Shown: piece by piece, positions 1 through 7,771 of the stretch
Numbering within the stretch: the first letter of the stretch is position 1
Layout: every line of letters begins with the position of its first letter
DNA from: Clostridium tepidiprofundi DSM 19306
Lineage (GTDB): Bacteria; Bacillota; Clostridia; Clostridiales; Clostridiaceae
Length of the DNA: 64,000 nucleotides
Assembly (NCBI RefSeq): GCF_001594005.1
Contig: NZ_LTBA01000007.1
Coordinates: 1-64,000 of the forward strand
Reading direction: 5' to 3'
Notes under the pieces: model-generated
Databases searched by the model: none
What the model saw: the letters and a program-made list of their open reading frames with translations, nothing else
Told to the model about the DNA's origin: nothing
Made by a program: the position numbers and the translations under genes

Positions 1-109
1 AAATTTCAGTTTGGGGTAAGGGGGAAGTCTATACTTTTTGCCTCAAAATAGAAAAATACACTAAATTACACTGTTGTTTAAGATTATTTAGGTATACATT
101 TTGAGTAGT

Positions 110-574
110 TCATAATTGGTAATTCCTATTATTGTAAACTGACTTATTTATTTTTTTAATGTGCCTTAAACTAATTAGTTCTGTTAAAAATAGAGAAACT
201 GGAATTCCAATAAACAAAGCTACTAAACCATTCCACAATGTTTCTCCCATAATCATTGCAAACAACTTACTTGGTTTCATACCCATCATTAAATATATTC
301 CAAATTCATGACTACGATATTGTAATTGGTATCTATTAGCAAAATAAACTAAGAAAAATACAAAGAAAAGCGACACAGCATAAAGCACCGGAATCATTAA
401 CAAAAGTTTTGCTACAGCATCACTCTCAATAGTCTTTAAATATATCATAACATCCTGCTCACCAAGAGAAAGTATAACATAAAAAGCAATAATAGAGATA
501 ATTAGCGAAGCAAAATAAACTCCATTTTCTTTTCGAACCTTACGACTATTTCGTTTGATGAATTCAAAGAACAT
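110..574 (-). pseudogene. Truncated BceB-type ABC permease (N-terminal fragment)
   Basis: This 154-residue reading frame matches the N-terminal part of BceB/FtsX-type permeases of antimicrobial-peptide ABC transporters, which are normally about 620-680 residues. It starts MFFEFIKRNSRKVRKENGVY and has three hydrophobic segments (about residues 20-40, 57-77 and 110-130) and the typical stretch YRSHEFGIYLMMGMK. After about residue 137 the family similarity appears to stop, and a short unrelated tail ends at TGA (110-112). The ligand-sensing extracellular loop and the C-terminal permease half are missing, so it is probably non-functional. It overlaps the 3' end of the ATPase gene by 11 bases, the usual bceA-bceB arrangement. 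The rest of the gene could lie left of the window only if a frameshift or rearrangement explains the tail. Confidence 0.75.
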
Positions 575-1346
575 TGGTACTGCCTCCTCCCAACTGTGCC
601 ATAACAGTTAAGATGCGTTCATAAAAGGAATTGCGAGTTCCTCCAGGCACTTTTTTTCGAAGCTCATGAAAAATTACACCATCTTGGATAAATAAGATTC
701 TTGAGCAAAAGCTTGCTGCATTGGCATCGTGAGTAACCATCAAAATTGTAGTCCCCTCTGTTTCATTGATAGAAGATAGTTTTTCCATCAAAATTTTTGC
801 ATTTTTTGTATCCAAAGCACCAGTTGGTTCATCTGCTAATACAATGCTTGGATTGGAAATTAAAGCTCTTGCTGCTGCAACTCTCTGTTTCTGCCCTCCT
901 GACATTTGGTAAGGAAATTTATTTAACACTTTTTCAATATCAAATTGCTTAGCTAATTTTTGAAGTCGTTTCTCTTTATTTTTGGGATTTTCGCCATGTA
1001 TAAACAATGGTAAAAGGATATTTTCTCTAGCAGTTAAATTATCTAATAACTCAAACTCTTGAAACAAATATCCAATTTTACTTCCCCGGTATTTTGCTAA
1101 CTGTGTTCCTCTAAATGAAGAAATATTCTGTCCTTCCAACAGGACTTGTCCGGATGTTGGCTTAAGCATGGTTGCAATACAATTAAGCAATGTGGTTTTG
1201 CCTGATCCGCTTGCACCCATAATTCCAAGGAACTCTCCTGGAACAACATCAAAAGTGATTCCATTTAATGCAGCGGTTTCACTTTGCTCCCCACCATATA
1301 TCTTATGTACTTCTTGAACTTCAAGCAGTTTATCTGAAATTTTCAT
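564..1346 (-). CDS. BceA-type ABC transporter ATP-binding protein
   Basis: This 260-residue ATPase would energise a Bce-type exporter that removes peptide antibiotics from lipid II-cycle targets. Visible motifs are Walker A GASGSGKTT (about residue 42), Q-loop YLFQEFELLDN, signature SGGQKQRVAAARAL, Walker B IVLADEPTGALD and switch histidine MVTHD. The C-terminal ending FYERILTVMAQLGGGS is typical of the BceA group. The chosen ATG at 1346 follows AGGGAGG at about 1353-1358; a longer frame from 1382 lacks such a site. The partner permease immediately downstream is truncated, and no BceRS-type two-component genes are in view, so this looks like the remnant of a resistance module. Family assignment is firm; present function is doubtful. 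Confidence 0.88.
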   Translation of the reverse strand: MKISDKLLEVQEVHKIYGGEQSETAALNGITFDVVPGEFLGIMGASGSGKTTLLNCIATMLKPTSGQVLLEGQNISSFRGTQLAKYRGSKIGYLFQEFELLDNLTARENILLPLFIHGENPKNKEKRLQKLAKQFDIEKVLNKFPYQMSGGQKQRVAAARALISNPSIVLADEPTGALDTKNAKILMEKLSSINETEGTTILMVTHDANAASFCSRILFIQDGVIFHELRKKVPGGTRNSFYERILTVMAQLGGGSTNVL

Positions 1347-1653
1347 CTCGTATCCTCCCTTACTTTTTTCTTTTAATATCATATAATAAAAACTTGCTAA
1401 TTAACACTTACAGTTGTTGTAAGGTTTGTAATAAGAGCTATAAATGTGCATTTTAAGTTGACAAATTTTCTATAGTTGGGAAAACTTGAACCAAGTCCAG
1501 GAGTGATTAAACATTATCTGATTACTTTACAAAAACTTTCTTTTTCTAAAGTTTTTCGCAATACAATACAAATTTGATGAATATGTTATCATTTTAGTTA
1601 TTTTATGGTATAATATCACCGTGTATTGAACAAAGTGAAAGGAATGGATATAT
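1347..1653. other. Intergenic region between divergent genes
   Basis: About 300 bases separate the leftward ATPase gene from the rightward secreted-protein gene. Apart from the promoter at 1586-1614 for the rightward gene, I see no further gene, repeat or clear operator. A short rightward frame at 1268-1456 is antisense to the ATPase and has no ribosome binding site. Confidence 0.6.
1586..1614 (+). promoter_or_regulatory. Sigma-A promoter of the secreted-protein gene
   Basis: TTATCA (1586-1591), a 17-base spacer and TATAAT (1609-1614), with TGG directly before the -10 box (extended -10). Transcription should start near 1621, about 33 bases before the ATG at 1654. Confidence 0.65.
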
Positions 1654-3894
1654 ATGAAAAAAATTTTATCGCCGATATGTATTGGGATTTTATTAATGAG
1701 TCTATTGGGTGTATGCACAAAAACGAACGCTATTTCTGAAACTCAGTATAATATTAAAAACTCAAAATGTGAGATTGCAGAAGGTTCTAATCAAGATTTA
1801 GAAAATCAAATTTCTAGGAATGAATTTGGAGAAAAGGAAATAAAGGAATTTTTATTAAAAGCCGATAGTTGGATAGATGATTGGAATAATTATTCTTTTA
1901 AAATTACAAATAAACCTATTGGATTGATTTACAAAACTTATTTTATTAATGAAATAGACATTTCTCAGATTAAAAAAAGAAAAGAATTCAAAAAGTTAAA
2001 TGAGAAATTAAAAAAATATTATTCAGATAATGTAATTAAAGGAGAGCTAAGAAGATTAGGAATTATTTGTATTGATGGAGAACCGGGAAAAATAATGGGA
2101 TTACCTACTGGTGAAATAAATCGTGTGATCCCAAATTCAAAAATCAAATTATTAATAAATGAAAAAAATAGAAAAGTTGTTAGTGTTCAAAAAATGGATG
2201 TAGACTTAAATATTTTTGAAACTAAATATGAATTATGTAAAAATGAAGAAGGAAATTGGATTATTACAAATGAAGAGGATATAATTAATGATGATGTTGT
2301 AGAAAAATGTATTTCTCCAAAATGGAGCAATATAACAGCTTCTTCAAGTTTAGAAGGATATTCTCCTGAATTAATTGTAGACAATAATATAAAAACAGCT
2401 TGGGTTGAAGGAAAAGAGAAAGATGGTGTGGGAGAATGGATTCAATTAACTTCAAATAATGAATTTGAAATTTCAAGTATAAGTATCGAAAATGGCTATA
2501 AAAAATCGAGTGATTTATATTTAAAGAATAACAGAGTAAAAAAGGCAAGACTTGAGTTTTCTAACGGGGAAACTAAAATTGTGACATTTGAAGATACTAA
2601 TGGATTTATTCCTCCAATTAGATTTGATAAAATTGTAAAGACAAAGTATATTAAATTAACTATCCTAGAAGTATATAAAGGCACTAAATATTCAGATACA
2701 TGTATTTCTGAAATGCTTTTTTTTAACCAACCAAAAAAAGAAACTATAAAAGAGCAAGAGTCACCTTTAAAGTTGGAAATGGAAGTATATAAATTAAATA
2801 TGCAAAAAACTTTATCTGATAATGAAATAAAATTGATGATTAACTATTTGGGAAAAATAAACTGGGAAAAATATAATAAAATAGAAAAAGAATATGGAGT
2901 CGCAGGATTCGATACAGCTCCCCTCTTATTAAGATATAATAACTATACCTCAAAAGAGCTATTGTATATATACAAAGCATTTAAACACTCTGATGGAGCT
3001 TCAGCAGAAGACTTTGGTGTATTGCTTTATAAATTGCATAAAAAATATCCTAAAGAGTCAATGAGCTTATATACAACAAATTCTCAATATAAAGAAACTA
3101 TAGATATGTTAGTCAAATACTACTCTGATATGAATTCTTCTAATTTAAGCCAAGTTCACAATGCTAATAGTAATAAAATCATTGATAATTCTAGCAATAA
3201 TAACATATCAGAAGATAATGATACGAATAATAAAAATAATACTGCATCAAATTCATCAGAAATGTACAAAATGTTGCTTTATACAGAAGCAGCTAATGAA
3301 AATAGTTCAATAAAAATTGAATATCCAAGGTTCTCTGGTAATGGTTTTGATGCGTTAAATAAACTGATCTATGACAAAGTGAAGAGCTTTGCAAAAATTG
3401 ATACATCTCTATTTCCAAGTGATACTGGTTTGACCATTAATTATCAGTCTGCAGTTACATTACAAAACAGTAAAATAATAAGCATTGTTTTTTGGGGATC
3501 AATTGATATCAAAGGTAGTGCACATCCGTTTAATAAGCTTATTCCACTTAATATAGACTTACAATCTATGAAAGAAATTACTCTAAAAGACCTATATACA
3601 ACCAATGCTGATTTTAAAAAGACGTTTTTTGATAAAGCTTTTTTCCCCACGAATCCAATGACTTCATATGATAAAGCAAATTTTGCAAAAATGCTCAAGC
3701 TTCAATCATCGAAATATCAAACAATAGACCCTTTTAGCATGCCAGATAACGTTTCTTTTTTTCTTAAGCCTGACGGTATTGTACTAAGTATGCCCGCTAT
3801 CCATGCAACCGGTTCTGATCACTTTGAAGCTGAACTTAAATACAATGATATACAGCAGTTTTATATGCTTAAGCAAAATTATTGGGAAAATTAG
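1654..3894 (+). CDS. Large secreted protein with discoidin-like and DUF3298-like domains
   Basis: This 746-residue protein has an N-terminal signal peptide (MKKILSPICIGILLMSLLGV, probable cleavage after the TNA region near residue 26), so it is exported. About residues 30-200 match nothing I know. About 215-355 look like an F5/8-type-C (discoidin-like) or NADase-type glycan-binding jelly roll: STVL-like openings such as ITASSSLEGYSPELIVDNN and a closing KYIKLTILEVYKG. A Ser/Asn-rich linker (about 490-545) precedes a C-terminal domain (about 550-746) resembling DUF3298/RsiV-type domains (IEYPRFSGNGFDALNKLIYD, GSAHPFN). The start has AAAGG seven bases upstream. It stands alone between the transporter remnant and a toxin-antitoxin pair. 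The ligand is unknown; adhesion or envelope sensing would be inference. Confidence 0.7.
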   Translation: MKKILSPICIGILLMSLLGVCTKTNAISETQYNIKNSKCEIAEGSNQDLENQISRNEFGEKEIKEFLLKADSWIDDWNNYSFKITNKPIGLIYKTYFINEIDISQIKKRKEFKKLNEKLKKYYSDNVIKGELRRLGIICIDGEPGKIMGLPTGEINRVIPNSKIKLLINEKNRKVVSVQKMDVDLNIFETKYELCKNEEGNWIITNEEDIINDDVVEKCISPKWSNITASSSLEGYSPELIVDNNIKTAWVEGKEKDGVGEWIQLTSNNEFEISSISIENGYKKSSDLYLKNNRVKKARLEFSNGETKIVTFEDTNGFIPPIRFDKIVKTKYIKLTILEVYKGTKYSDTCISEMLFFNQPKKETIKEQESPLKLEMEVYKLNMQKTLSDNEIKLMINYLGKINWEKYNKIEKEYGVAGFDTAPLLLRYNNYTSKELLYIYKAFKHSDGASAEDFGVLLYKLHKKYPKESMSLYTTNSQYKETIDMLVKYYSDMNSSNLSQVHNANSNKIIDNSSNNNISEDNDTNNKNNTASNSSEMYKMLLYTEAANENSSIKIEYPRFSGNGFDALNKLIYDKVKSFAKIDTSLFPSDTGLTINYQSAVTLQNSKIISIVFWGSIDIKGSAHPFNKLIPLNIDLQSMKEITLKDLYTTNADFKKTFFDKAFFPTNPMTSYDKANFAKMLKLQSSKYQTIDPFSMPDNVSFFLKPDGIVLSMPAIHATGSDHFEAELKYNDIQQFYMLKQNYWEN

Positions 3895-3977
3895 TAATGA
3901 CCATAAGATACTGAAAGGAATATATTAGAATTCAAAAAAACAGTGCATCAAATTATAGTATAACATAACATCAAATA

Positions 3978-3986
3978 TGGTATAAT
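3978..3986 (+). promoter_or_regulatory. Extended -10 promoter upstream of mntA-hepT
   Basis: TGG followed by TATAAT (3981-3986) forms an extended -10 element; the -35 region is poor. It lies about 100 bases upstream of the antitoxin ATG. Confidence 0.5.
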
Positions 3987-4088
3987 TAAACTAAGAAAGT
4001 GAGTTGCAAGTTAATTAACTTATTTTAGTAATAATTCTAAAAAGATAATCTAGATTGATTATGATATAAAAGAAATGGGAGAGTATTA

Positions 4089-4391
4089 ATGTTAGATAGT
4101 AAATTGAAAAATGAATTAGAAGAGATATTTATGAAGTATAAAGAAGTGGATAAAGTATTATTATTTGGTTCAAGAGCTAGAGGGGATCATAAAATTAATT
4201 CAGATGTTGATTTATGCATATTTGGTGATGATGTTACTCATTTAATTTTAGCAAAAATATATATGGATTTATATGAAATAGATACCCCCTTAAGTTTTGA
4301 TATAGTACAATTTACTGAATTGAGTAAAAAAGAATTAATAAAAAACATACTAAGTGAAGGAGTGGTCATATATAATGGGGAAAAAGCTTGA
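4089..4391 (+). CDS. mntA: MntA-type nucleotidyltransferase antitoxin
   Basis: This 100-residue minimal nucleotidyltransferase carries the exact GSX10DXD motif (G27-S28 to D39-V40-D41) of MntA antitoxins, which transfer AMP from ATP to a tyrosine of the cognate HepT toxin and so silence it. A third acidic residue is present in FDIVQF near residue 79. The gene overlaps the downstream HEPN gene by 17 bases, the standard antitoxin-first order. GGGAGAG precedes the ATG. The broader alternative, an HI0073-like nucleotidyltransferase of unknown substrate, is the same structural family. Confidence 0.85.
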   Translation: MLDSKLKNELEEIFMKYKEVDKVLLFGSRARGDHKINSDVDLCIFGDDVTHLILAKIYMDLYEIDTPLSFDIVQFTELSKKELIKNILSEGVVIYNGEKA

Positions 4392-4764
4392 TGAAAGAAA
4401 AAAAGATTTTTTTAAAGCTTTATTTAGACTAGAGGAGGCTTTAAGAAAAGATATTAAAGATGATATAATAGTTGATGGAATAATACAGAGATTTGAGTTT
4501 ACATTTGAACAAAGTTGGAAGGCTATGAAGCTTTATTTAGAAGACCAAGGAGTATTGGATGAAGCTTTGGCACCAAGAGGTACTATAAGGACAGCATTTA
4601 AGCACAAAATAATATCTAATGGTGATATTTGGATAGAAATGATGTTAGATAGAAATAGGACATCTCATATGTATGATGAATCAACAGCTTATGAAATAGT
4701 AAATAGAATTAAAGAAATTTATATATTTGAGTTTAATAAATTAAAAATATTTTTGGAAAGTTAG
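4375..4764 (+). CDS. hepT: HepT-type HEPN ribonuclease toxin
   Basis: This 129-residue HEPN protein is of the HI0074 type, once called nucleotidyltransferase substrate-binding protein. It shows RX4HXY exactly: R93 N R T S H98 M Y100. In characterised HepT-MntA systems the R and H form the RNase site of the HEPN dimer and the tyrosine is AMPylated by MntA. I chose ATG 4375 because GAAGGAG lies at 4356-4362; a GTG at 4354 in the same frame has no ribosome binding site. Translational coupling to mntA is likely because the genes overlap. The protein is cytoplasmic; its RNA target cannot be read from the sequence. Confidence 0.85.
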   Translation: MGKKLDERKKDFFKALFRLEEALRKDIKDDIIVDGIIQRFEFTFEQSWKAMKLYLEDQGVLDEALAPRGTIRTAFKHKIISNGDIWIEMMLDRNRTSHMYDESTAYEIVNRIKEIYIFEFNKLKIFLES

Positions 4765-4932
4765 AATTGAATGATATAATGAGGGCGATAGCATGGAACT
4801 CTTCTTTTGATTTCGTTGCGATAAAATATATAGTTATCTAAAATATAGAAATATAAAAAGGCAGTTATTTTATGGTGTATTATTTATGCGAATATTAAAT
4901 AAACAAAATTTGAAAGGATGTGAAAGTTTAGC

Positions 4933-5310
4933 ATGTTTAAAGAAGTAATAATAAAACCTACATATTCAGGATTTGTTGCAGATGTTAAACTAGTAGATTT
5001 AATTATATACTGCGGTTATTCAAAGATATTAGATGAAACATATGATGATGAGATAAGTATCAATTGGGATAGTGACCCAAATTCAAGGATAGATATGAGA
5101 ATAATTGAATTTATAAAACAAAGAAATTTATTTAATTCAGATAACGAAAATATATACCCTAGTTGTTCAGAAAATCCATTTTTCAATGGGCAGTTATGCA
5201 TAAAACAAGTTGATACATCTAGGCCATGGGTAATTACTGAATATGATAGTGCAGAGTCTATTTCGTATCTAACCATTGTCAATAAAGACATAAATTATTT
5301 TAGTATGTAG
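4933..5310 (+). CDS. Hypothetical protein
   Basis: I do not recognise this 125-residue protein. It is soluble and mildly acidic, with three cysteines (near residues 27, 77 and 90) and no signal peptide or membrane segment. AAAGGATG lies about 14 bases before the ATG, a long spacing; an in-frame TGA at 4921-4923 rules out a longer version. It sits between the toxin-antitoxin pair and the T-box leader. The context is accessory, which suggests an acquired gene, but no function can be claimed. Confidence 0.55.
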   Translation: MFKEVIIKPTYSGFVADVKLVDLIIYCGYSKILDETYDDEISINWDSDPNSRIDMRIIEFIKQRNLFNSDNENIYPSCSENPFFNGQLCIKQVDTSRPWVITEYDSAESISYLTIVNKDINYFSM

Positions 5311-5354
5311 CGACAAGAATTGCTCATTTAAATTTTCAAAAAATAAAAAACATA

Positions 5355-5383
5355 TTGACAATGATAAATATTGAGAATATAAT
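5355..5383 (+). promoter_or_regulatory. Promoter of the aspS T-box transcript
   Basis: Consensus TTGACA (5355-5360), 17-base spacer, TATAAT (5378-5383). Predicted start near 5390, just before the T-box stem I. Confidence 0.85.
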
Positions 5384-5394
5384 AGTAAAAAATA

Positions 5395-5648
5395 GGTTAA
5401 ATGCTTTGAAGGGAAGAGTAGACGTTAGAATGTTCTTAAAGCGAATCAGGGATGGTGAGAGCCTGAAGAAATACTAAAGTTGAAAGACATCCTGGAGCAG
5501 ATTATCTGAAAGCGTTACAGTTATTAGGATAATTCGGTTGGTCACCGTTAAAGATATGAGGGAACTATTTATGAATGATAATTGGTTAATAAGAATGGTA
5601 CCGTGGGTAATATAGCTCACTTCTTAATTGAAGTGAGATTTTTTTATT
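5395..5648 (+). promoter_or_regulatory. T-box leader controlling the aspartyl-tRNA synthetase
   Basis: A T-box riboswitch senses uncharged tRNA and blocks termination. Visible parts are the AGTAGA S-turn motif (5417-5422), the distal stem I loop around GGTGAGAGCC (5454-5463), a specifier loop with GACA (5486-5489), the T-box AAGAATGGTACCGTGGG (5591-5607), and an intrinsic terminator CTCACTTC/GAAGTGAG plus T-run (5616-5647). The likely specifier is GAC (Asp), which matches the downstream gene, although AAG at 5484-5486 cannot be excluded by eye. A second antiterminator/terminator module follows at 5806-5863. Confidence 0.85.
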
Positions 5649-5674
5649 TATATTTTACCAAAGAGTGTATTTAT

Positions 5675-5742
5675 CGATTTTACAAGATTCCTATTTCTAT
5701 AAGTGGGAGATTGAAGATTTTGCTTCAGCAAAACGAGTTTAC
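5675..5742 (+). repeat. Element A, copy 1 (short form, inside the T-box region)
   Basis: This is a 68-bp derivative of element A. It starts after TTTAT with CGATTTTACAAG, keeps the first hairpin (damaged 5' arm) and the right end CAAAACGAGTTTAC, and lacks the central hairpin. It lies between two T-box antiterminator modules. Confidence 0.8.
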
Positions 5743-5805
5743 TTTAGTTTTTATGACGTCAGCTAATTTAAGTATTTGGTATCATTTATGAGTTATCATT
5801 TATAT

Positions 5806-5863
5806 AGTTAATAAGAGTGGTACCGCGATTTTTAGTCGTCTCTTTAATAGAGATGGCTTTTTT
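5806..5863 (+). promoter_or_regulatory. Second T-box antiterminator/terminator module
   Basis: GTTAATAAGAGTGGTACCGCG (split as GTTAATAAGA at 5807-5816 and GTGGTACCGCG at 5817-5827) repeats the T-box sequence of the first module. A hairpin GTCGTCTCT/AGAGATGGC follows, with a T-run ending near 5863. No second stem I or specifier is visible upstream, so this is a partial duplicate or the remnant of a second T-box. Confidence 0.75.
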
Positions 5864-5981
5864 ATTTGAAAAATAAAAAAATAATAGTTATGCATAACAG
5901 ATAATCAAAGTTTTGGTATTAAACTAAGGCATCAAAATAGATATTAAAAAAATATATAATAATCGAAAGGGGCGTAAATAA

Positions 5982-7271
5982 ATGAATAGAGTTTTAGTGA
6001 GTCAACTAATGAAGCATATAAATGAAGAAGTAAAAATAAGTGGATGGGTGCATAGGATTAGGAAGCTTGGGAAAATTGCATTTTTATTATTAAGAGATAG
6101 AAGTGGCATTGTACAGTGTATAGTTAATACTAAGGAAGTTGACATTAAAGGAATAAAGCTTGAAAGTGTTGTTAATATATTTGGCAATGTTGTTGAAAAC
6201 TCAAAATGTAAGCTTGGAGTTGAAATTCAGCTTTCTTCATTAGAGATTATTTCAGAGGTGAAAGAAGACCTACCTATAGAAGTGAATAAAGAAGAAATGG
6301 AAGCAAGTTTAGATGCAGTATTGAATAATAGGGTTTTAAGCTTAAGAAATATTAAGATAAATTCAACTTTTAGAATTCAAGCAGTAATAGCACAAGCTTT
6401 TGGAGAATTTTTAAAGAATGAGGGGTTCACACAAATATTTTCGTCAAAAATAGTATCAGAGGGAACAGAAGGTGGAACTGAATTATTCAAGATAAAATAC
6501 TTTGACAGAGAGGCTTATTTAGCTCAAAGTCCACAGTTTTATAAGCAAATGATGGTTAGTGCAGGATATGAAAGGGTTTTTGAAATAGGGCATGTATACA
6601 GAGCTGAAAAGCATGACACTAAGAGGCATATTAATGAATATGTAAGTTTAGACTTAGAAATGGGCTTTATTGAAGATGAAAGAGAAATCATGGAGCTTGA
6701 AACAAGCCTATTAAAGTATATTTTTGAGAGTGTTAAAAGAAATTGTAGTAAGGAGCTTGAAAGTTTGAATGTAAAAATGCCTGAAATTAAAGATGGTATA
6801 CCAACAATGAAACTTTCAGAGGCAATTGATATTCTAAAGAAGAAATACAACAAGATTGGACTTGAAAAAGATTTAGATCCAGAAGGTGAAGCTTTGATTT
6901 GTGAATATGTAAAGGAAAAGTACAATAGTGAATTTGTATTTTTAACGCATTATCCACAAGAAAAGCGACCTATGTATACTATGCCAGCGGAAAATGGGGA
7001 AACTCACAGCTTTGATTTATTATTTAGGGGTCTAGAGATTACTACTGGTGGACAGAGAATTCATAATTATGATATGTTAAAGGAAAGTATGATTAAACAT
7101 GGAGTTAATCCCAAAAGCTTTGAAGGGTATTTAATTGCATTTAAGTATGGAATGCCACCTCATGGAGGATTAGCTATAGGACTTGAGAGAATCACAGCTA
7201 TGTTGCTTGGACTTGAAAATATAAGAGAAGCAACATTAACGCCAAGAGATAAGAATAGGTTAGCACCATAG
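5982..7271 (+). CDS. aspS: Aspartyl-tRNA synthetase, archaeal-type short form
   Basis: This class II synthetase attaches aspartate to tRNA. At 429 residues it lacks the bacterial GAD insertion domain (bacterial AspRS is about 590), so it belongs to the archaeal-type AspRS group, which in bacteria is often non-discriminating and also makes Asp-tRNA(Asn) for GatCAB. The N-terminal OB fold (about 1-100) includes ISGWVHRIRKLGKIAFLLLR. Motif 2 is HVYRAEKHDTKRHINEYVSL. Motif 3 is GGLAIGLERITAMLLGL. It starts at ATG after AAAGGGG. The T-box leader upstream indicates induction by uncharged tRNA, probably tRNA(Asp). Whether it is non-discriminating is inference. Confidence 0.93.
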   Translation: MNRVLVSQLMKHINEEVKISGWVHRIRKLGKIAFLLLRDRSGIVQCIVNTKEVDIKGIKLESVVNIFGNVVENSKCKLGVEIQLSSLEIISEVKEDLPIEVNKEEMEASLDAVLNNRVLSLRNIKINSTFRIQAVIAQAFGEFLKNEGFTQIFSSKIVSEGTEGGTELFKIKYFDREAYLAQSPQFYKQMMVSAGYERVFEIGHVYRAEKHDTKRHINEYVSLDLEMGFIEDEREIMELETSLLKYIFESVKRNCSKELESLNVKMPEIKDGIPTMKLSEAIDILKKKYNKIGLEKDLDPEGEALICEYVKEKYNSEFVFLTHYPQEKRPMYTMPAENGETHSFDLLFRGLEITTGGQRIHNYDMLKESMIKHGVNPKSFEGYLIAFKYGMPPHGGLAIGLERITAMLLGLENIREATLTPRDKNRLAP

Positions 7272-7301
7272 AGGAATAATTTCATATAATATCATGATTA
7301 T

Positions 7302-7546
7302 ATTGTTAACTTCAATTCGTAATATGCAATATCATATATTTTTTATCGATTCTACAAGACTCCCACTTCTATAAGTGGGAGATTGAAGCTTTTGCTTCAG
7401 GTGGAGTAGAGTCTCCACCTGAAGTCTCGATGTTTTGCTTTAGCAAAACGAGTTCACTAATATTAACTATAAAAATCTCTGCATACTGCATTTTTTCGTT
7501 GTAATATATATGATAAAAATCTAAATTACGAATTGAAGATTGTTAA
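7302..7546 (+). mobile_element. MITE B, copy 1, interrupted by element A
   Basis: Element B runs from 7310 to 7538 with terminal inverted repeats CTTCAATTCGTAAT (7310-7323) and ATTACGAATTGAAG (7525-7538). It is flanked by the 8-bp direct repeat ATTGTTAA (7302-7309 and 7539-7546). An element A copy (7347-7457) is inserted in it; without that the MITE is 118 bp. No transposase is encoded. The second copy at 25658-25804 is the uninterrupted form. Confidence 0.88.
7347..7457 (+). repeat. Element A, copy 2 (full length, inside MITE B)
   Basis: This is a 111-bp full copy with three hairpins: CTCCCACTT/AAGTGGGAG; CTTCAGGTGGAG/CTCCACCTGAAG; and GTTTTGC/GCAAAAC. The left boundary is TTTAT before CGATTCTACAAG, and the right boundary is GAGTTCAC before TAATATT. 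The uninterrupted MITE at 25.7 kb shows the site before insertion, giving exact boundaries to within about one base, with no target duplication. Confidence 0.9.
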
Positions 7547-7771
7547 TTTACCATTGTTTAGAAAGGTATATATGATTTATAATAGAATAAAGATGCATTT
7601 TTTCACTAGTTATGTAATGAATTGATGTTTTTAGTCGATAATATATTGGAGCATATTGGGGCAAAATAATGTATAAGGAATTGATATATCTGTGTGTAAT
7701 TAGAACATTGAATATGCTTTTTGCATATTTATGGTATATGAATTAAAAAATGATATTTAGGAGGAATAACA
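7547..7771 (+). other. Intergenic leader of the acidic membrane protein
   Basis: About 225 bases between MITE B and the next ATG. AT-rich; a plausible but weak promoter lies around 7708-7738 (TTGAAT, TATGGTATAT with poor spacing). No other structure stands out. Confidence 0.4.

Noticed and set aside
1-109. Remaining permease sequence in another frame at the left edge
   Set aside because: I could not see a convincing continuation of the BceB-type protein in any frame of these 109 bases.
1268-1456. 62-residue rightward frame near the ATPase start
   Set aside because: Antisense to the BceA-type gene and its leader, with no ribosome binding site.
5582-5791. 69-residue rightward reading frame
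   Set aside because: It runs over the T-box, its terminator and an element A copy; no ribosome binding site and no protein-like composition.
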